NCBI RefSeq assembly: GCF_018860635.1
Contig: NZ_JAHKPT010000025.1
Location: 41,673 to 105,672 of the forward strand
DNA: 64,000 nt
Direction of reading: 5' to 3'
Source: Aliiglaciecola lipolytica
Lineage (GTDB): Bacteria > Pseudomonadota > Gammaproteobacteria > Enterobacterales > Alteromonadaceae
Made by a program: the position numbers and the translations under genes. This document shows positions 1 to 9,380 of the stretch, piece by piece. Each line of letters begins with the position of its first letter. Within the stretch, counting starts at the first letter, position 1. Below the pieces are notes generated by a model. The model made no database searches. It was given only the letters and a program-made list of their open reading frames with translations, and had not been told where the DNA came from.

Positions 1-437
1 ACTTTTTTAGCACCTTTATGGACAGCCATTTTGACCATTGCAAATAAATGGTCTTCGTGACTGTGCACGCCACCTGGAGATAAAAGCCCCATAATGTGCA
101 CAGCTTTGTCTTTATTTACTGCATTTTCTACAGATGCAGCCAAAACCTTATTGCTTTCAAATTCGTTATCTTCAATCGCTTTACTAATACGTGTGAATTC
201 CTGATACACCACACGCCCGGCTCCTAAGTTAACATGCCCTACCTCAGAGTTTCCCATCTGACCAGGTGGCAATCCAACATCAAGACCAGACCCGGAAATA
301 AACGTATTGGGATATTCCTGCACCAACTTATCTAAAACTGGCGTATTGGCGTTAGCAATGGCGTTTTTATCGGTATCTTCACGATGTCCCCATCCATCCA
401 ATATAAGCAGTGCTAGCGTCTTTTTCGCGTTGGGCAT
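1..437 (-). CDS. gpmI: 2,3-bisphosphoglycerate-independent phosphoglycerate mutase, N-terminal part (cut by window edge)
   Basis: This is the cofactor-independent, metal-dependent phosphoglycerate mutase of glycolysis, which interconverts 3- and 2-phosphoglycerate in the cytoplasm. About 145 N-terminal residues of a family usually near 510 are present. The start is the ATG at 437, with GGAGCAA just upstream. Visible motifs are the metal-binding LILDGWG near residue 14 and [10 protein letters not shown], whose serine (about residue 64) is the phospho-accepting nucleophile in this family, then [11 protein letters not shown]. It is transcribed divergently from the rhodanese-grxC-secB-gpsA group, an order common in gammaproteobacteria. 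The rest lies to the left of the window. Confidence 0.96.
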   Translation of the reverse strand, partial: MPNAKKTLALLILDGWGHREDTDKNAIANANTPVLDKLVQEYPNTFISGSGLDVGLPPGQMGNSEVGHVNLGAGRVVYQEFTRISKAIEDNEFESNKVLAASVENAVNKDKAVHIMGLLSPGGVHSHEDHLFAMVKMAVHKGAKK

Positions 438-688
438 AGGTTGCTCCTGTGTAATTTTTGATAAAGTTGTTAATAAGAGTGAAGTCATCTATCGACTTTT
501 GAATCGGTTTTGAGAACATTCATATTGATAGATCCCCAACAGTTTATCCTGTGAACTACATCACTTAAAGAGTATTTATCAGTTAAGTTATAGCTGAATT
601 GCAGATTCCACTATGCAAGGACTGGTTTCTGTATAGATTTTCTATATACTTTGCACTCTTTTTTCTACGCCAAGGGGCCGAAGTAGTA

Positions 689-1114
689 ATGGATCAAATT
701 ATTGAGTTTGTTGGAAACCATCCTTTTTTGTCTGCTGGTTGGGTAGCACTAGTAGTGTTAATTATCTATAGCTATGTGGCTGGGATTTTTTCTCAAGTCA
801 AAGAACTTAGCACCCACGAAGCAACGATTCTTATGAATCGACAAGATGCTGTAGTGTTGGATATTCGCCCGGCTGCAGAGTTCAATAAAGGCCATATTCT
901 TGGCGCAAAACAAATTAAAACAGAACAACTAAATGGCGCTGACTTTAGCGCCCTTGAAAAATTCAAAGACAAACCCATTATTGTAGTGTGTGCCATGGGC
1001 ATGACAGCTAAAAAGACAGCAACAGCTTTATTGAAAGCTGGTTTTAGTCATGCTTCCGTACTAAAAGGTGGAATGAATTCGTGGCAGAGTGCAAATTTGC
1101 CCGTTGCGAAATAA
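689..1114 (+). CDS. yibN: membrane-anchored rhodanese-like protein (YibN type)
   Basis: A 141-residue protein with one N-terminal membrane segment (about residues 14-34) and a cytoplasmic rhodanese domain with the motif LDIRPAAEFNKGHI. Its active-site loop is CAMGMTA, with the expected catalytic Cys at residue 101. Rhodaneses move sulfane sulfur; the substrate of YibN is not settled. An in-frame ATG at 599 would add 30 residues, but starting at 689 gives the length of E. coli YibN (about 143), puts AAGGGG upstream and leaves the membrane anchor at the N-terminus. It heads the group with grxC (18 bases on), secB and gpsA, which suggests a link to redox control and export. Confidence 0.9.
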   Translation: MDQIIEFVGNHPFLSAGWVALVVLIIYSYVAGIFSQVKELSTHEATILMNRQDAVVLDIRPAAEFNKGHILGAKQIKTEQLNGADFSALEKFKDKPIIVVCAMGMTAKKTATALLKAGFSHASVLKGGMNSWQSANLPVAK

Positions 1115-1132
1115 ACAGATTTAAGGCTGACA

Positions 1133-1390
1133 ATGAGCAAAGTTGAACTATATACCAAAGGTTATTGCCCGTATTGCCATCGTGCAAAGGCATTACTAGA
1201 AGAAAAAGGCGTTGCATTCGAAGAATATCGAATTGATCAAAACCCTGATCTTCGTGACACCATGATTACCCGAGCGAATGGCGGTTATACCGTTCCACAA
1301 ATTTTTATTGATGACAAGCATATCGGTGGTTGCGACGACATGTATGCACTAGAGTCACAAAATAAACTAGACAACCTACTTAGCGTATAA
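1133..1390 (+). CDS. grxC: glutaredoxin 3
   Basis: A cytoplasmic dithiol glutaredoxin of 85 residues, the usual length for GrxC. It uses glutathione to reduce disulfides, for example in ribonucleotide reductase and other targets. The redox motif CPYC lies at residues 12-15. The cis-proline segment TVPQIFID and the glutathione-contacting GGCDD motif follow in the expected places. It sits between the rhodanese and secB with short gaps and is probably co-transcribed with them. Confidence 0.96.
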   Translation: MSKVELYTKGYCPYCHRAKALLEEKGVAFEEYRIDQNPDLRDTMITRANGGYTVPQIFIDDKHIGGCDDMYALESQNKLDNLLSV

Positions 1391-1415
1391 CGCAGTAAAC
1401 CAAGGAAAAATTAAC

Positions 1416-1919
1416 ATGGCAGATGATATCCAAGCTAACCAAGCCGGTGAGCAAGCTCCACAACAAAACGCACAATTTGCAATTCAACGTGTTTACACAA
1501 AAGACATTTCGTTTGAAACACCAAACTCTCCTGCAATTTTCAAAAAAGAGTGGAAACCTGAAATTAAACTGGATTTAGATACTAAAACAGTTGAATTAGA
1601 AACGAATCTTTATGAAGTCGTTTTATCGGTTACAGTAACCGCAAATTTAGGCGAAGAAACGGCATTCCTTTGTGAAGTTCAGCAAGCGGGTATCTTTATG
1701 ATTGGTGAAATGCCTGAAGCAAATAAAGCGCATACTTTAGGTTCATTCTGCCCAAATACCTTGTTCCCTTATGCAAGAGAAACTATCTCTAATTTGGTTA
1801 ATCGAGGTACTTTCCCTCCATTAAACCTTGCACCGGTTAATTTTGATGCAATCTTTGCTGCTTACATGCAAAAGCGTGCCCAAGAACAGCAAGGTCAAGC
1901 GCAAAAACTTGATGCTTAA
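1416..1919 (+). CDS. secB: protein-export chaperone SecB
   Basis: A 167-residue SecB, the tetrameric cytosolic chaperone that keeps preproteins unfolded and hands them to SecA. The sequence shows the usual family core: [14 protein letters not shown] near the start, the peptide-binding and SecA-contacting region around residues 50-110, and the conserved [12 protein letters not shown] and [16 protein letters not shown] segments. The tail is rich in Gln and Ala, which is typical. AAGGA lies ahead of the ATG. gpsA starts 9 bases after its stop, so the two are likely translated from one message. Confidence 0.97.
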   Translation: MADDIQANQAGEQAPQQNAQFAIQRVYTKDISFETPNSPAIFKKEWKPEIKLDLDTKTVELETNLYEVVLSVTVTANLGEETAFLCEVQQAGIFMIGEMPEANKAHTLGSFCPNTLFPYARETISNLVNRGTFPPLNLAPVNFDAIFAAYMQKRAQEQQGQAQKLDA

Positions 1920-1927
1920 TCATTGTA

Positions 1928-2941
1928 ATGACAATGCTAAATAAGCAAAGCGTTACAGTACTAGGAGCAGGGTCTTATGGCACTGCTCTTGCGTTTTGTC
2001 TTGCACGAAATGAAGTGCAAACCTATCTGTGGGGTCGAGATACCGCGCAGATGAAAGAAATGCAAACGTCCCGATGCAACCAACGATACTTACCTGAAGC
2101 GATATTTCCTGACGCCTTGGAAATTATTCCAAATCTTGCTTCGGCAATTGCCAACAGTCAAGATATTCTAGTCGTTGTACCAAGCCATGCCTTTGCGCAA
2201 ACTTTAACAGCAATTAAGCCATTTTTGACAGATCAGCATCGTTTGATTTGGGCGACAAAAGGGCTGGAACCAAAAACTGGTAGATTGCTCCAAGAAGTTG
2301 CAGAGGAAGTTTTGGGAAGTGATATTCCTTTGGCTGTTCTGTCAGGACCAACCTTTGCCAAAGAAATGGTGGCAGGGTTACCAACCGCTATTTCGTTGTC
2401 GTCAACGGATGAACTCTTAGCGGAAGAGTTTAGTGCAAAATTACACTGTTCAAAAAGCTTCAGGGTATACAAAAATCCCGATTTCATTGGCGTTCAATTA
2501 GGTGGTGCGGTTAAGAATGTGATCGCAATTGGTGCCGGGTTATCTGATGGTTTAGGGTTTGGTGCAAATGCGAGAACCGCATTAATCACCCGAGGACTTG
2601 CTGAGCTTACCCGTTTAGGATTAAAAATGGGAGCTAAACCTGAAACCTTCATGGGCATGGCAGGATTAGGCGACCTTGTACTCACCTGTACCGACAATCA
2701 ATCTCGAAATCGACGTTTTGGATTAGCCTTAGGAACAGGAAAGTCGGTTGAAGATGCTATCGACAGTATTGGTCAAGTTGTAGAAGGCTATCGAAATGCA
2801 GAAGAAGTCAAAATTTTAGCCGACAAGTTAGCTGTTGAAATGCCGATTACTGAGCAGATTTACCAAGTGCTTTATCAAGGGAAACCAGCGAAAAGTGCCG
2901 CACTTACGTTGCTAGGCAGAGAGCCAACTGTAGAAGGTTAG
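1928..2941 (+). CDS. gpsA: NAD(P)H-dependent glycerol-3-phosphate dehydrogenase
   Basis: This enzyme reduces dihydroxyacetone phosphate to sn-glycerol-3-phosphate, the backbone for phospholipid synthesis. At 337 residues it has the family's normal length. The N-terminal Rossmann fold begins with [12 protein letters not shown], and the GPTFAKEM and [12 protein letters not shown] segments carry the conserved catalytic and substrate-binding lysines. [12 protein letters not shown] is the C-terminal family signature. Translation may start at 1928 or at the second Met, two codons on. It is the last gene of the secB group and converges on trmL. Confidence 0.96.
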   Translation: MTMLNKQSVTVLGAGSYGTALAFCLARNEVQTYLWGRDTAQMKEMQTSRCNQRYLPEAIFPDALEIIPNLASAIANSQDILVVVPSHAFAQTLTAIKPFLTDQHRLIWATKGLEPKTGRLLQEVAEEVLGSDIPLAVLSGPTFAKEMVAGLPTAISLSSTDELLAEEFSAKLHCSKSFRVYKNPDFIGVQLGGAVKNVIAIGAGLSDGLGFGANARTALITRGLAELTRLGLKMGAKPETFMGMAGLGDLVLTCTDNQSRNRRFGLALGTGKSVEDAIDSIGQVVEGYRNAEEVKILADKLAVEMPITEQIYQVLYQGKPAKSAALTLLGREPTVEG

Positions 2942-2952
2942 TTAAGCTAACC
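2936..2952. terminator. short hairpin between convergent gpsA and trmL
   Basis: GGTTAG and CTAACC form a perfect 6-bp stem with a 5-base loop, overlapping the gpsA stop codon and lying 6 bases before the end of trmL on the other strand. There is no T-run, so a terminator role is only a guess from its position. Confidence 0.3.
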
Positions 2953-2957
2953 TCTCC

Positions 2958-3422
2958 TTAAACAGCCCCTTCAAAACCCAATTGTCGCCAAGACTCATAA
3001 ACAAAAACCGAAACCGCATTCGATAAGTTCATACTGCGACTCTTGGCCAACATTGGAATTCTTAAGCGTTGTTCCGCCGGTAAATTCTGAATGACCTCGT
3101 CAGGTAAGCCTCGCGTTTCAGGGCCAAACAGTAACGCATCACCCAATTTAAAATCAGCATCTGCGAAATTCTTAGTACCTTTAGTGGTGCAGGCAAACAC
3201 TCTTTGCGGTTTTTCGGATTGAAGATAAGCAGTTAGATCTGCGTGACGTTTAACCTCAGCAAATTCATGATAATCCAATCCCGCCCTGCGCACTTTTTTA
3301 TCATCCCAGTCAAACCCTAGCGGTTCAATCAGATGCAAGTCGTAACCTGTATTTGCGCACAGACGAATAATGTTTCCGGTGTTGGGAGGGATTTCCGGTT
3401 GATATAAAACAATACTAAGCAT
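2958..3422 (-). CDS. trmL: tRNA (cytidine/uridine-34-2'-O)-methyltransferase TrmL
   Basis: A SPOUT-fold RNA methyltransferase of 154 residues that, in the characterised family, 2'-O-methylates the wobble base of two tRNA-Leu isoacceptors using S-adenosylmethionine. The N-terminus [20 protein letters not shown] is the family signature. The knot motifs [11 protein letters not shown] and [16 protein letters not shown] are intact. The length matches E. coli TrmL (157). Its place beside secB-gpsA, facing gpsA tail to tail, also fits. Confidence 0.95.
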   Translation of the reverse strand: MLSIVLYQPEIPPNTGNIIRLCANTGYDLHLIEPLGFDWDDKKVRRAGLDYHEFAEVKRHADLTAYLQSEKPQRVFACTTKGTKNFADADFKLGDALLFGPETRGLPDEVIQNLPAEQRLRIPMLAKSRSMNLSNAVSVFVYESWRQLGFEGAV

Positions 3423-3525
3423 ATTTAATCGAGGTTCTAGAAAACTAATTGTTTAAGTGTAACAAATATTACGCCCGCAAGAACCAGCAACTTCACTATT
3501 TTAAGCTATGCCGCGGCAAATTCGC

Positions 3526-4497
3526 TTAAGCTAAGAATCTCAAAATTGCCCGTAACGATTGATCACGAATATCCTCAGTTTCGAAGAATATTTCATGACT
3601 CGCATTTTCAATTCGCATAAGCTCACAATTTAGCATTTTTGCTGCGACTTGAGTTTGTTTAGCGTTATTCACGACCCGATCATCTCCAGCCTGCAATAAC
3701 AGCACTGGAATAGTAATCGCGGCAGCATTTTTTTGGATAAATGACATCGTTTTATCAGCTTGTTTGAGCCAAGCTGTTGTTACCCCACCTAGCTTGCATT
3801 GCGGATTAGCCTCATAGGTATCTCGAAAAATTTTGTATCTTTGTTGGCAATGGGTTAATTCATTTATTGCAAAGGCTTTAGGGTTATATTTGGACTGACC
3901 AATAAAATACCATGGGCTTTTACCAAAGACATGGTTTAGCAAGGTATAACTTTCAATTAGCAAACAACTTAACCATTTTGGTAATGCCGGCCTGATACCG
4001 AACATCGGAGCCGACATAATACATTTAGCGAAGTCTCCAGGGTGTGTGAGTAAATACAAACTAGAAATTGCGGCTCCCATGGAATGGCTAAGTAAAATCG
4101 GTTTATGACCGCTATTAGGGCTAATAACTTGGTCAAAAAACGATTTAAAATCAGCAACGTAGTCTGCAAAATCAGCCACATACCCTTTTTCTGGATCATC
4201 TAACATTCGTCCTGACAACCCTTGTCCTCGATGGTCGTGAATAAACACACTAAAACCTGCGTGGTACAAATTGAATACCAGCTCTTTATATTTTAATAAG
4301 GTTTCAATACGACCAGAGGAAATGGCTATGCTTCCAATAGGATTCGGATTGATCACATAAGCATAGGCAATTCGTACCTTTTGCTTCCCCAGAAAATAAC
4401 CGTTAATCACGTTTCTTTGCCAAAACGGTTCTATAAATTGCTGATTCCGCTTTTCTACCAAAGTTTCATCTTCTGGGATTTGGCTCTGTTCAATCAT
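3526..4497 (-). CDS. pldB: alpha/beta hydrolase, lysophospholipase L2 (PldB)-like
   Basis: A serine hydrolase of about 323 residues in the monoacylglycerol lipase/lysophospholipase group. The oxyanion region HDHRGQGLSGR, the nucleophile elbow SHSMG (Ser near residue 139), the acidic segment LLQAGDDRVV and the terminal His in NASHEIFFE give a full catalytic triad. PldB acts on lysophospholipids at the inner membrane; the exact substrate here is inferred. I chose the ATG at 4497; a TTG at 4512 would add five residues. It lies between trmL and cpxA on the same strand, separated from each by about 100 bases. Confidence 0.82.
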   Translation of the reverse strand: MIEQSQIPEDETLVEKRNQQFIEPFWQRNVINGYFLGKQKVRIAYAYVINPNPIGSIAISSGRIETLLKYKELVFNLYHAGFSVFIHDHRGQGLSGRMLDDPEKGYVADFADYVADFKSFFDQVISPNSGHKPILLSHSMGAAISSLYLLTHPGDFAKCIMSAPMFGIRPALPKWLSCLLIESYTLLNHVFGKSPWYFIGQSKYNPKAFAINELTHCQQRYKIFRDTYEANPQCKLGGVTTAWLKQADKTMSFIQKNAAAITIPVLLLQAGDDRVVNNAKQTQVAAKMLNCELMRIENASHEIFFETEDIRDQSLRAILRFLA

Positions 4498-4608
4498 GTT
4501 GTACGCTAACAATTAAATCACTTATCAAGATGCGTAATACTGCAATGTTGCATAGAATCAATCTACAAACACAATTCACTCGCGATCTCGCCTCAAAGGT
4601 TTCACTCA

Positions 4609-6006
4609 TTATTGTTTAATCGGAATCGTGATGTTTACAATTAACCCACCTTCTGGCGAATTCATGGCTACGACTTCACCGCCGTGTAATTTTACCGCTT
4701 GTTTAACAATGGCTAAGCCTAAACCTACCCCACCCGTATCTCGATTTCGTGACGCAGACAACCGATAAAATGGTTTAAACATATCTTCCAAATCCGAAGA
4801 AGGTACACCTCTACCGTCATCTTTTACCGTCACTTGTAGTGTAGTAGTCAGATTAACCACTGACACTTCAACTTTAGTAGAACAATATTTAATTCCATTA
4901 CTAATCAGATTTCCTACAGCACTTTTCAGTAGGTGTGGATAACAACTTAAAGTCAGTTCTGGAATGTCACCTAAAATTAATTCCTTACCACTATTTTGCG
5001 CTTCAAACTCGGCATCATTGAAAAGCTCTGTAAAACAACTTTTCAAACCAACAAGTTGTTTATCTTCAACAGCTACATCTGCCTCTAATCTAGATAGACG
5101 CAACACTTGACCAATCATTGAATCGATTTGCTGTGCTTCTTTTTCGATTCTCAATAGCTGTTTTTCAATCGACTCTGGCAGCTGTTCTTTTTGATTTTGA
5201 GCAATACCAATGGCAAGTTGCAATCTTGCCAGTGGCGACCTTAACTCATGTGATATATCAGCGACTAACCTTTTTTGACTTCCCATTAAGTCGGCAAGGC
5301 GTTTCGTCATAGAATTAAAATCTCGCCCCAAGGCGCCTATCTCGTCACCTCTTTTTGATGCAAATTTTACGTTCTGGGTTAAGTCACCATTGGCCACTTT
5401 CCTAGCACTTTTCTGCAATTGTCGAATAGGTCGAACAAGCGACCAGACAAACAAAGCGCACAGACTTCCGCTGACTAGCAATACGCTTAAGCCAAGCGCT
5501 ATGGGATTTGTCTGCATCAACTGCCGTGCAAGATTTGGAGGGCGCGGTTTACCAGTGAACAGAAAATATGTCTGTCCTCTTACCGAGACTTTAGCTGGCC
5601 CAAAAAAGACCCCTGACGTAGTTCGAATAACAAAAGGTTGCGTCTCATTAATGAGTTCCAAAAACGGCTCTTTTAACGGCATCATTTCTCTTGGAAAACC
5701 ATAAATAAATTCTTTGCTTTGAGCATCTATTAACATCAATGCATCTTTGCTTCTTTGCCCCGTGCGGCCTAATAAACGATTTAATTCGGCTTTGGGAAAT
5801 CGCTCTGCAGTTAGCTCAATACGAGATGCTATTTGCTGTATACGATTAATGTCTACGTTATTTAGCGGTTTAATTGAGTAGTTAGAGTTGGTTTGCTTAG
5901 CTAACCAAGCGCCAACAAGACCCAACAGAATCGCTGCCAACCAAAACCATAAAAACGTTTTGCCAAAAAGACTGTTGGCAGGGTTAAGCTTTTTTAAAAA
6001 CCTCAT
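4609..6006 (-). CDS. cpxA: CpxA-like envelope-stress sensor histidine kinase
   Basis: An inner-membrane two-component kinase of 465 residues. Membrane helices at about residues 17-35 and 168-190 enclose a periplasmic sensor of some 130 residues. A HAMP domain (about 190-245) and the phosphoacceptor His253 in DISHELRSPLARLQ follow. The ATPase boxes GNLISNGIKY, DDGRGVP and GGVGLGLAIVK are intact. The ATG overlaps the cpxR stop codon (ATGA). The neighbouring divergent CpxP/Spy-like gene and the Cpx box between them support the Cpx assignment over other EnvZ-like kinases. In the known system CpxA senses misfolded envelope proteins and is restrained by CpxP. Confidence 0.9.
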   Translation of the reverse strand: MRFLKKLNPANSLFGKTFLWFWLAAILLGLVGAWLAKQTNSNYSIKPLNNVDINRIQQIASRIELTAERFPKAELNRLLGRTGQRSKDALMLIDAQSKEFIYGFPREMMPLKEPFLELINETQPFVIRTTSGVFFGPAKVSVRGQTYFLFTGKPRPPNLARQLMQTNPIALGLSVLLVSGSLCALFVWSLVRPIRQLQKSARKVANGDLTQNVKFASKRGDEIGALGRDFNSMTKRLADLMGSQKRLVADISHELRSPLARLQLAIGIAQNQKEQLPESIEKQLLRIEKEAQQIDSMIGQVLRLSRLEADVAVEDKQLVGLKSCFTELFNDAEFEAQNSGKELILGDIPELTLSCYPHLLKSAVGNLISNGIKYCSTKVEVSVVNLTTTLQVTVKDDGRGVPSSDLEDMFKPFYRLSASRNRDTGGVGLGLAIVKQAVKLHGGEVVAMNSPEGGLIVNITIPIKQ

Positions 6007-6698
6007 TGTTCAACCACGAACAAATAGCCAGTACCTCTGACCGTTTTAATTTTTTCTTGATCACTGTGTTGCATTAATTTACGCCTAATATTACTCACAT
6101 GCATATCAATACTGCGATCAAATGCCATCAATTTTCTGCCCAATACTTTTTCGCTGATATCATTTTTACTAACAATTTGACCTGCGTTTATCATCAACAA
6201 ATGCAAAATTAAAAACTCAGTAGCGGTAAACTCTAAAATATTTCCAGCACATTCAACACTCTGTGTATTGGGGTTCAATACAACATCATCAATTTGTAAT
6301 CGTTGCTGAGAGCTTGTTGAAGGCAAATAATCCATGCGCCTGACGATAGCTTTGATTCGAGCCGATAACTCACGATGATTAAATGGTTTAGGCAAGTAAT
6401 CGTCGGCGCCAAGCTCTAACCCAAAAATTTTATCAAAATCATCGCCTTTAGCTGTTAACATCAACACTGGCGTTAAATGACTAGTGCGTAATCGCTTAAG
6501 CACTTCAAATCCATCTATTTGCGGCAACATCACGTCCAACAAAATTAAATCGTAATGTTTCGGCCCGATGGCTTTTTGTAAGCCTGTCTCACCATCATTG
6601 GCTTGATCTATTTCATACCCTTGGGGCGACAAATACTCTATCAACAAGTTGCACAGTTCTTTATCATCATCGATAACAAGTAGTGATTTATTTTGCAT
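6003..6698 (-). CDS. cpxR: CpxR-like OmpR-family response regulator
   Basis: A 231-residue DNA-binding response regulator. The receiver has the acidic pocket at residues 10-12, the phosphoacceptor Asp55 in LLDVMLP and Lys104 in LPKPFN. The winged-helix output domain contains LEFTATEFLILHLL and ends with KIKTVRGTGYLF. It overlaps cpxA by four bases and lies divergent from a CpxP/Spy-like gene across about 210 bases that hold a Cpx box, so it probably activates both directions. Confidence 0.93.
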   Translation of the reverse strand: MQNKSLLVIDDDKELCNLLIEYLSPQGYEIDQANDGETGLQKAIGPKHYDLILLDVMLPQIDGFEVLKRLRTSHLTPVLMLTAKGDDFDKIFGLELGADDYLPKPFNHRELSARIKAIVRRMDYLPSTSSQQRLQIDDVVLNPNTQSVECAGNILEFTATEFLILHLLMINAGQIVSKNDISEKVLGRKLMAFDRSIDMHVSNIRRKLMQHSDQEKIKTVRGTGYLFVVEQ

Positions 6699-6787
6699 GT
6701 AACCTCAATTATTCTATATGTCATTGGTACATTATGTGGTGAATTGTAAGCTTCCAGCTGATTAAGTGACAGACGAAAAGAACATTA

Positions 6788-6803
6788 TTTACACAAGCTT
6801 TAC
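6788..6803 (-). promoter_or_regulatory. candidate Cpx box between cpxR and the cpxP-like gene
   Basis: TTTAC, six bases, TTTAC; read on the minus strand this is GTAAA-N6-GTAAA, matching the established CpxR site (two GTAAA half-sites with a short spacer). It sits 90 bases upstream of cpxR and 105 bases upstream of the divergent cpxP-like gene, and roughly 40 bases ahead of a good -10 element for the latter. Confidence 0.75.
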
Positions 6804-6835
6804 AATGGCCAGACACTTCTTTGCATTGACGTAAC

Positions 6836-6841
6836 TATAAT
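6836..6841 (+). promoter_or_regulatory. candidate -10 element of the cpxP-like gene
   Basis: A perfect TATAAT lies 66 bases before the chosen ATG. No good -35 lies 17 bases upstream, which is what one expects of a promoter needing an activator such as CpxR bound at 6788-6803. Confidence 0.5.
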
Positions 6842-6907
6842 GTTTATCAAATCAACGACAAGGTAAATGTCGTTATTTCGTTAAACATTAATCAAAAGGT
6901 GATACAC

Positions 6908-7723
6908 ATGAAAAGCAAATTGATTTTTTCTAAAGCAATCATTACCATAGCTGCTACCGCAGCCGTCACTGCATTTGCAATTCAAGCGCATGAGCGTCCA
7001 GAACCACCAATGCGTGCGGTATTCAAAAAGCTAGATTTAACAGATCAGCAAAAACTTGATGTACGCACTATCATGCAGCAATCTAAAGCAGATGGTGAAA
7101 TTTACAAGCAAGATTTAAACAACATCAAAAATCAGCTTAAGAGCTTAATTAGATCTACTGATTGGGATCAAGATTCGGTAGTGAGTTTGTTACAACAAGA
7201 GCAAGATATTAAATCTCAACTTGCGTTAAGCTCGGCGACCAAACGCAACGCTGTCTGGAATACCCTCACCGCAGAGCAACAACAAAAGTTGAGTGCCATG
7301 AGCGAAAAGGGCAAAGAACGCAAAGGCAAGGGGCATAAAGGAGAAAAACGTTCTTCTCCGATGAAAATGTTCAAGAGACTCGACTTAACCGACGAGCAAA
7401 GTGCAAAAATTAAAGCTTTGTTTGAAAGCCAAAAAGCGGCTATGGAATCTCAGCGTGAAACGGTGAAAGGTTATCGCGATCAAGCTCAACAGCTGGTTAG
7501 AAGTGAAACTTTTGATCAATCAGCATGGTTGGCAGTGAGTGAGAAACTTCAAGCAGCTCATTTGCAAATGTCGACAGACATGTCAAAAGTGCGCCATCAA
7601 ATCTGGAATATCCTTGATGAGGAACAACAGGCAAAAATGGCGAAAATGGATGAAAAAAGAGAACACCGCAAAGGTGGTGACAAACATGATAAGAAGAGAC
7701 GTCATCAAGACGACGAACTCTAA
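6908..7723 (+). CDS. periplasmic CpxP/Spy-family chaperone with two tandem domains
   Basis: A secreted protein of 271 residues. A signal peptide (about 1-27, cleaved after IQA) is followed by two copies of the LTXXQ/Spy-type unit. Copy 1 runs from LDLTDQQ (42-48) to LTAEQQQKL (120-128), copy 2 from LDLTDEQ (158-164) to LDEEQQAKM (236-244). A Lys/Gly/Glu-rich linker (about 132-152) joins them, and the C-terminus is highly charged. Spy and CpxP are single-unit proteins of about 160 residues that dimerise, so this looks like a fused dimer. The ATG at 6908 has AAAAGGT upstream; a GTG at 6899 is less likely. The Cpx box upstream suggests it reports on and damps CpxA. Confidence 0.88.
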   Translation: MKSKLIFSKAIITIAATAAVTAFAIQAHERPEPPMRAVFKKLDLTDQQKLDVRTIMQQSKADGEIYKQDLNNIKNQLKSLIRSTDWDQDSVVSLLQQEQDIKSQLALSSATKRNAVWNTLTAEQQQKLSAMSEKGKERKGKGHKGEKRSSPMKMFKRLDLTDEQSAKIKALFESQKAAMESQRETVKGYRDQAQQLVRSETFDQSAWLAVSEKLQAAHLQMSTDMSKVRHQIWNILDEEQQAKMAKMDEKREHRKGGDKHDKKRRHQDDEL

Positions 7724-7745
7724 CTATCACATTGGTTACGTTAAA

Positions 7746-7780
7746 GATTATTGATAGTTATAAATTAACTATCAATAATC
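7746..7780. terminator. bidirectional hairpin between the cpxP-like gene and mgsA
   Basis: A perfect 15-bp inverted repeat (7746-7760 with 7766-7780) with a 5-base loop lies between convergent genes and covers the mgsA stop codon. It is AT-rich and has no clean T-run, but its position and length make a shared terminator likely. Confidence 0.65.
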
Positions 7781-8191
7781 AGGCACAGTCCTCAAGTATT
7801 CGTCGCTGTCAAACAGCGGCGAAGTAATGATTAAATCCGCAGTGCAACGATTACAAGCTACAGGCAAATTCCACACCGAACATAATCGAAGTAAAGCTTT
7901 TACGTCAGGATCATGAGGTGCGGGGTTGAGTGGATCCCAAAAAAAGATTAAACAATCTAGTTTTCGCTCAGCGATTAATGCGCCAATTTGTTGGTCGCCA
8001 CCTAAAGGTCCACTTTTAAAACGATGAACAGGTAAATCTAAACTGTCGGCGATTAGTCCGCCTGTTGTACCTGTCGCCACCAAATTATACTTTTTCAATT
8101 GTTCAATATGGGTGCGACTCCAGTCAACTAACTCCGCTTTCATGTGATCGTGAGCCACTAAAGCAATGGTCTTTTTTACTAATTCAGTCAT
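7772..8191 (-). CDS. mgsA: methylglyoxal synthase
   Basis: This enzyme converts dihydroxyacetone phosphate to methylglyoxal and phosphate, a bypass that relieves sugar-phosphate stress. At 139 residues it has about the usual length (E. coli 152). The N-terminal VAHDHMK, the phosphate-binding TGTTGG, the catalytic Asp in [11 protein letters not shown] and the His in [14 protein letters not shown] are all present. It follows argE on the same strand after 19 bases and may share its message, although there is no obvious pathway link. Confidence 0.95.
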   Translation of the reverse strand: MTELVKKTIALVAHDHMKAELVDWSRTHIEQLKKYNLVATGTTGGLIADSLDLPVHRFKSGPLGGDQQIGALIAERKLDCLIFFWDPLNPAPHDPDVKALLRLCSVWNLPVACNRCTADLIITSPLFDSDEYLRTVPDY

Positions 8192-8210
8192 GGATATTAT
8201 TTCCTAGTAT

Positions 8211-9371
8211 TTATCTAGCTGATTCGCTAAAGCACACGTGTTTTATCATATTCTTTAACAAAGAAACTGTGGGGTCCACATATTCTAACGATATAAACTC
8301 ATCCGGCTGATGGGCTTGATTGATACTGCCCGGCCCCAAAACCAAAGTATCGCAGCCAAGCTGATTGATAAAAGGAGCCTCAGTAGCATAATTAGCATTT
8401 GTGACTTTAAAATCCGTCAACTTTTCAGCTAAGGCGATAATATTGTGCTCATTCTTACATGAGAACGCCGGAGCTGTCGGATACATAAGCTGCATGTCTA
8501 CGCGGTCAGGATAAGCCTGTTTAACAGGTAACAGCGCTTCATCAATCAATGCAATTGCTTCTTCATCACTCAATCCAGGTACACAGCGAATATCAAAGTT
8601 AAGTTTGCAATGTCCACAAATTCGATTTTCGCCATCGCCGCCATGAATATGCCCTAAATTCATCGTTGCTTGGGGAACACTAAAACTTTCGTCGCGGTAA
8701 TTTTTGGCAAGTTGGTCACGTAACGTGAGTAGCTGCTGTATTGCCATTTGCATAATTTCAATGGCGTTTACGCCTTTATCTGGATCGCTGGAATGGCCAG
8801 CTTTTCCAGTAATATTTAGGCTCTGCGCCATATGTCCTTTATGTTTACCGATTGGTTTCAGCTCTGTGGGTTCACCAATGATAGCCATATCAGGTTTAAT
8901 TAACTGTTGTTGAGCAAAAAACCTAGCTCCGGCCATAGAGGTTTCTTCATCGGCTGTGGCTAAAATATACAGTGGTTTTTGCAGCTTTTTTAAAGGAATA
9001 TCTTTTAAAGCTTCCAAAATAAAAGCAAAAAATCCTTTCATGTCGCAGGTCCCTAAACCATAAAAGGAATCATTTTTTTGCTGCAGTATAAATGGGTCGC
9101 TATTCCATCGACCTTCATCAAATGGCACTGTATCTGAGTGACCAGCTAACAGCAGACCGCCCTTGCCCGTGCCGAGTTTGGCTAATAAATTGAATTTATT
9201 CCGTGCTTCAGGCACTTTTTGAATAGAAATGCTAAAACCTAAGTCTGAAAAAAGATTCCCTAAATAGTCGATTAACTGACGATTACTCATATCTAGATCT
9301 TCGTCTACGGCACTTATTGTAGGGATGGAAATGATTTTTTCATAAACTTCTAAGAAAGTTAAATTTGGCAT
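8211..9371 (-). CDS. argE: acetylornithine deacetylase
   Basis: A 386-residue M20-family zinc hydrolase that removes the acetyl group from N-acetylornithine to give ornithine in the linear arginine pathway. Metal-binding motifs include AGHSDTVPFDEGRW, GTCDMKGF and ADEETSMAGA, where the second Glu is the likely general base, followed by GEPTEL. A dimerisation domain occupies the middle. It is divergent from argCBFGHA, as in many gammaproteobacteria, and its start lies 10 bases from a pair of candidate ARG boxes. Having both argE and argA shows the acetyl group is discarded rather than recycled through ArgJ. Confidence 0.95.
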   Translation of the reverse strand: MPNLTFLEVYEKIISIPTISAVDEDLDMSNRQLIDYLGNLFSDLGFSISIQKVPEARNKFNLLAKLGTGKGGLLLAGHSDTVPFDEGRWNSDPFILQQKNDSFYGLGTCDMKGFFAFILEALKDIPLKKLQKPLYILATADEETSMAGARFFAQQQLIKPDMAIIGEPTELKPIGKHKGHMAQSLNITGKAGHSSDPDKGVNAIEIMQMAIQQLLTLRDQLAKNYRDESFSVPQATMNLGHIHGGDGENRICGHCKLNFDIRCVPGLSDEEAIALIDEALLPVKQAYPDRVDMQLMYPTAPAFSCKNEHNIIALAEKLTDFKVTNANYATEAPFINQLGCDTLVLGPGSINQAHQPDEFISLEYVDPTVSLLKNMIKHVCFSESAR

Positions 9372-9380
9372 AAGAACCTT

